From Oscillospiraceae bacterium (GTDB lineage: Bacteria; Bacillota; Clostridia; Oscillospirales; CAG-272), in assembly GCA_009779295.1 (NCBI GenBank), contig WREN01000130.1, forward strand, positions 1 through 6,650: DNA of 6,650 nt, given 5' to 3'. The notes under the pieces are model-generated. The model saw only the letters and a program-made list of their open reading frames with translations. It was not told the DNA's origin and ran no database searches. The position numbers and the translations under genes are program-made. Positions within the stretch are counted from its first letter, which is position 1; each line of letters starts with the position of its first letter. Shown here piece by piece: positions 5,462 through 6,650 of this stretch.

Positions 5462-6289
5462 ATGAAAAAGTTTTTTACAGTTTTTATGGTAGTTTTATTG
5501 TCAATCGCGTTGACATTACCCTCATTTGCCCAAATTAATATGATATTCTTGGATACTGATTCGGCAAAAGTTGACGGAATGTTAGTAGGATCCGGTCAAG
5601 GCGCTTATAAAAATAAATATGTTTACGGTGAAGTAAACGGTTCAGGTACGGCTACATTTGAAGTTGATATTACAGAGGCAGGCAAATATCATATTTGGTG
5701 TAACGTTTACGGTTTACATTCGGAAGCAAACTCATTCTTTGTATTGGTAGACGGTAAAGGATTTAACGACGCTCCGTATACGTTTGACTTTTATGAAATT
5801 CCCCTCGAAGTTTATGTTCCCACCACTAATAATCCGTTCATTTTAAGCAATGAAGATATGGATAATGACGAACTCTTCTATAATCTTTGGTATTGGATGC
5901 CTTTAAGCTACCGCGACGCTACAGGCGACCCGCAAACCAGATTTAATTATTTAGTGTTTGATTTCAGCGTAGGCAAACATACTATTGAATTTACAACCCG
6001 CGAACCGGAATGTATGATGGACAGAATTTTAATAACAGACGACCTTTCATTTGATCCTTATAAACTCGGCAGCGATCCGGAAGTTTGGTATAACGCTTAT
6101 CTCGAATCATTGATTATAATTGAAGAAGAGGAAGCTGCAGCAGCCGCTGCTGAAGAAGCCGCTCAAGTTACTGTTACTCCAACAGTACCGCAAACCGGAG
6201 AAAGTATCATGCTTTCAACAATTATATTTGCATTGGCAGCAATTTCGTTAATACTTACAATACAAATCCGCCGCCAAAAATGTAAATAA
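5462..6289 (+). CDS. Surface protein 3 of three paralogues: carbohydrate-binding-like domain with VPQTGE sorting-like signal
   Basis: With the start at ATG 5462 the product has 275 residues. In-frame GTG 5453 and ATG 5456 are less likely because the Shine-Dalgarno site AGGTGAT (5451-5457) serves 5462. The signal peptide ends SFA23 before Q24. The domain carries EAGKYHIWCNVY (72-83), WYW (143-145) and TREPECMMDRILITDDLSFDP (179-199), in the same order as its paralogues. A charged Glu/Ala tract (221-234) and TVTPT lead to VPQTGE (242-247), a hydrophobic stretch and RRQKCK. This is the closest of the three to a canonical LPXTG-type signal, so wall anchoring by a sortase is plausible; no sortase gene is in the window. 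SPEV-WYNAY before the linker resembles EQYWNAQF of gene 1, suggesting that genes 1 and 3 are closer to each other in their C-terminal part. The gene is translationally coupled to gene 2 (5-base gap) and is followed by a strong terminator. Confidence 0.8.
   Translation: MKKFFTVFMVVLLSIALTLPSFAQINMIFLDTDSAKVDGMLVGSGQGAYKNKYVYGEVNGSGTATFEVDITEAGKYHIWCNVYGLHSEANSFFVLVDGKGFNDAPYTFDFYEIPLEVYVPTTNNPFILSNEDMDNDELFYNLWYWMPLSYRDATGDPQTRFNYLVFDFSVGKHTIEFTTREPECMMDRILITDDLSFDPYKLGSDPEVWYNAYLESLIIIEEEEAAAAAAEEAAQVTVTPTVPQTGESIMLSTIIFALAAISLILTIQIRRQKCK
6122..6163 (+). repeat. Glu/Ala-coding triplet tract in surface gene 3
   Basis: Fourteen consecutive codons (residues 221-234) encode only Glu and Ala, as GAA/GAG and GCN runs. 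It occupies the same place, between the binding domain and the PQT motif, as the longer tract of gene 2, while gene 1 has a more mixed linker. It is probably a spacer rather than a domain. Confidence 0.6.
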
Positions 6290-6305
6290 AATTTGTAATA
6301 TATAT

Positions 6306-6332
6306 AAAAAGCCGTTATTTTAACGGCTTTTT
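6306..6332. terminator. Bidirectional intrinsic terminator between the surface operon and the convergent hydrolase gene
   Basis: A 12-bp perfect stem AAAAAGCCGTTA (6306-6317) / TAACGGCTTTTT (6321-6332) with a TTT loop. The GC-rich core is followed by T runs on both strands, so it can stop transcription from either side. It starts 17 bases after the stop codon of surface gene 3. It also contains the stop codon (TAA on the minus strand, 6320-6322) of the hydrolase gene. Confidence 0.9.
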
Positions 6333-6649
6333 GTTAATTTCTCCACAGCGTTTAAATAATGTTCCGCGATGAAAGTTGAACCGTGTATCGACGTATGAAC
6401 TCCGTCTTCTGCCCAGTGCGTCGGCGATTTGTCAATGGAAGCCGCCGCAAATAATCCGTCGAGAGGAATGAAAACATCCGCGAATTCGCGTGCCAATTTG
6501 CGCGTGATTTGAATTTTAGGGTCGAGGTCAATGCGAAAGTATTCTTTATCAGATACAGCCAATAGGAACTGTTCGAGGATGATTATTTTAGCGTTGGTTT
6601 TTTCTTTTAACTGCACAAGTATCTGCCGGTAACAATCCTCGAAATAATC
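6320..6649 (-). CDS. C-terminal part of an SGNH/GDSL-family hydrolase (5' end outside the window)
   Basis: The minus-strand frame is open from the right edge to TAA at 6320-6322 and encodes 109 residues. A GTG at 6616 is internal rather than the start, because coding similarity continues upstream (FEDCYRQILVQLKEKTNAKI). The fragment matches the second half of SGNH hydrolases: a beta strand AKIIILEQFLL after a helix, then a helix LAREFADVFIPLDGLF, and finally WAEDGVHTSIHGSTFIAEHYL near the end. In this family the Asp and His of DGVH (28 and 25 residues from the C-terminus) complete the Ser-Asp-His triad; the Ser-containing GDS block would lie outside the window. Members are esterases or lipases, often deacetylating carbohydrates. 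No signal peptide can be judged. It is convergent with the surface operon and shares its terminator. Confidence 0.88.
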   Translation of the reverse strand, partial: DYFEDCYRQILVQLKEKTNAKIIILEQFLLAVSDKEYFRIDLDPKIQITRKLAREFADVFIPLDGLFAAASIDKSPTHWAEDGVHTSIHGSTFIAEHYLNAVEKLTKSR

Positions 6650-6650
6650 A

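Noticed and set aside
3700..6289. CRISPR array, phage or conjugative module
   Set aside because: No regularly spaced direct repeats, integrase, transposase or structural phage genes are visible; the repetition here is at protein-domain level only.

Overview
The window looks like chromosomal DNA of an anaerobic, low-to-moderate GC Gram-positive bacterium of the Firmicutes, probably class Clostridia. The evidence is a reverse rubrerythrin, a TPP riboswitch driving an ECF-type thiamine transporter subunit, a lipoprotein of the solute-binding type, and secreted proteins ending in a sortase-like anchor (PQT motif, hydrophobic stretch, basic tail). Shine-Dalgarno sites and sigma-A-type promoters are of the Firmicute kind. 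The exact genus cannot be read from the sequence.

Layout. (1) Positions 3-134 hold the 3' end of an unrecognised gene. (2) 158-706 encodes a reverse rubrerythrin (peroxide defence). (3) A strong promoter whose -35 box overlaps the rubrerythrin stop codon leads into a TPP riboswitch (about 745-845), an intrinsic terminator (875-911) and thiT (930-1595). The thiT reading frame is interrupted, in frame, by a ~115-bp nested palindromic element (1235-1349) that adds roughly 38 residues between membrane segments. (4) A second promoter, again overlapping the end of the upstream gene, drives a 662-residue lipoprotein (1642-3630) that resembles a propeller-like N-terminal half joined to a solute-binding-protein half. 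(5) A third promoter (3637-3665) drives a tandem cluster of three paralogous surface proteins (3700-4575, 4608-5456, 5462-6289). Each has a signal peptide, a beta-rich carbohydrate-binding-like domain with the shared motifs GKYxxW, WYW and REP...ITD, a linker rich in Ala/Glu or Pro/Thr, and a C-terminal PQT[A/S/G][D/E] cell-wall sorting-like signal. (6) A bidirectional terminator (6306-6332) separates this operon from a convergent SGNH/GDSL hydrolase gene that runs off the right edge.

How the parts relate. Rubrerythrin and thiT are housekeeping functions with their own control. The lipoprotein and the three surface proteins form a cell-envelope region, probably concerned with binding extracellular ligands, perhaps carbohydrates. 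No sortase, permease or glycoside hydrolase lies in the window, so the role of the surface cluster is inference. The most notable items are the palindromic element carried as coding sequence inside thiT and the three-gene paralogous surface cluster with diverged anchor motifs. There is no gene-free stretch longer than about 225 bases, and that one (707-929) is filled by the promoter, riboswitch and terminator.
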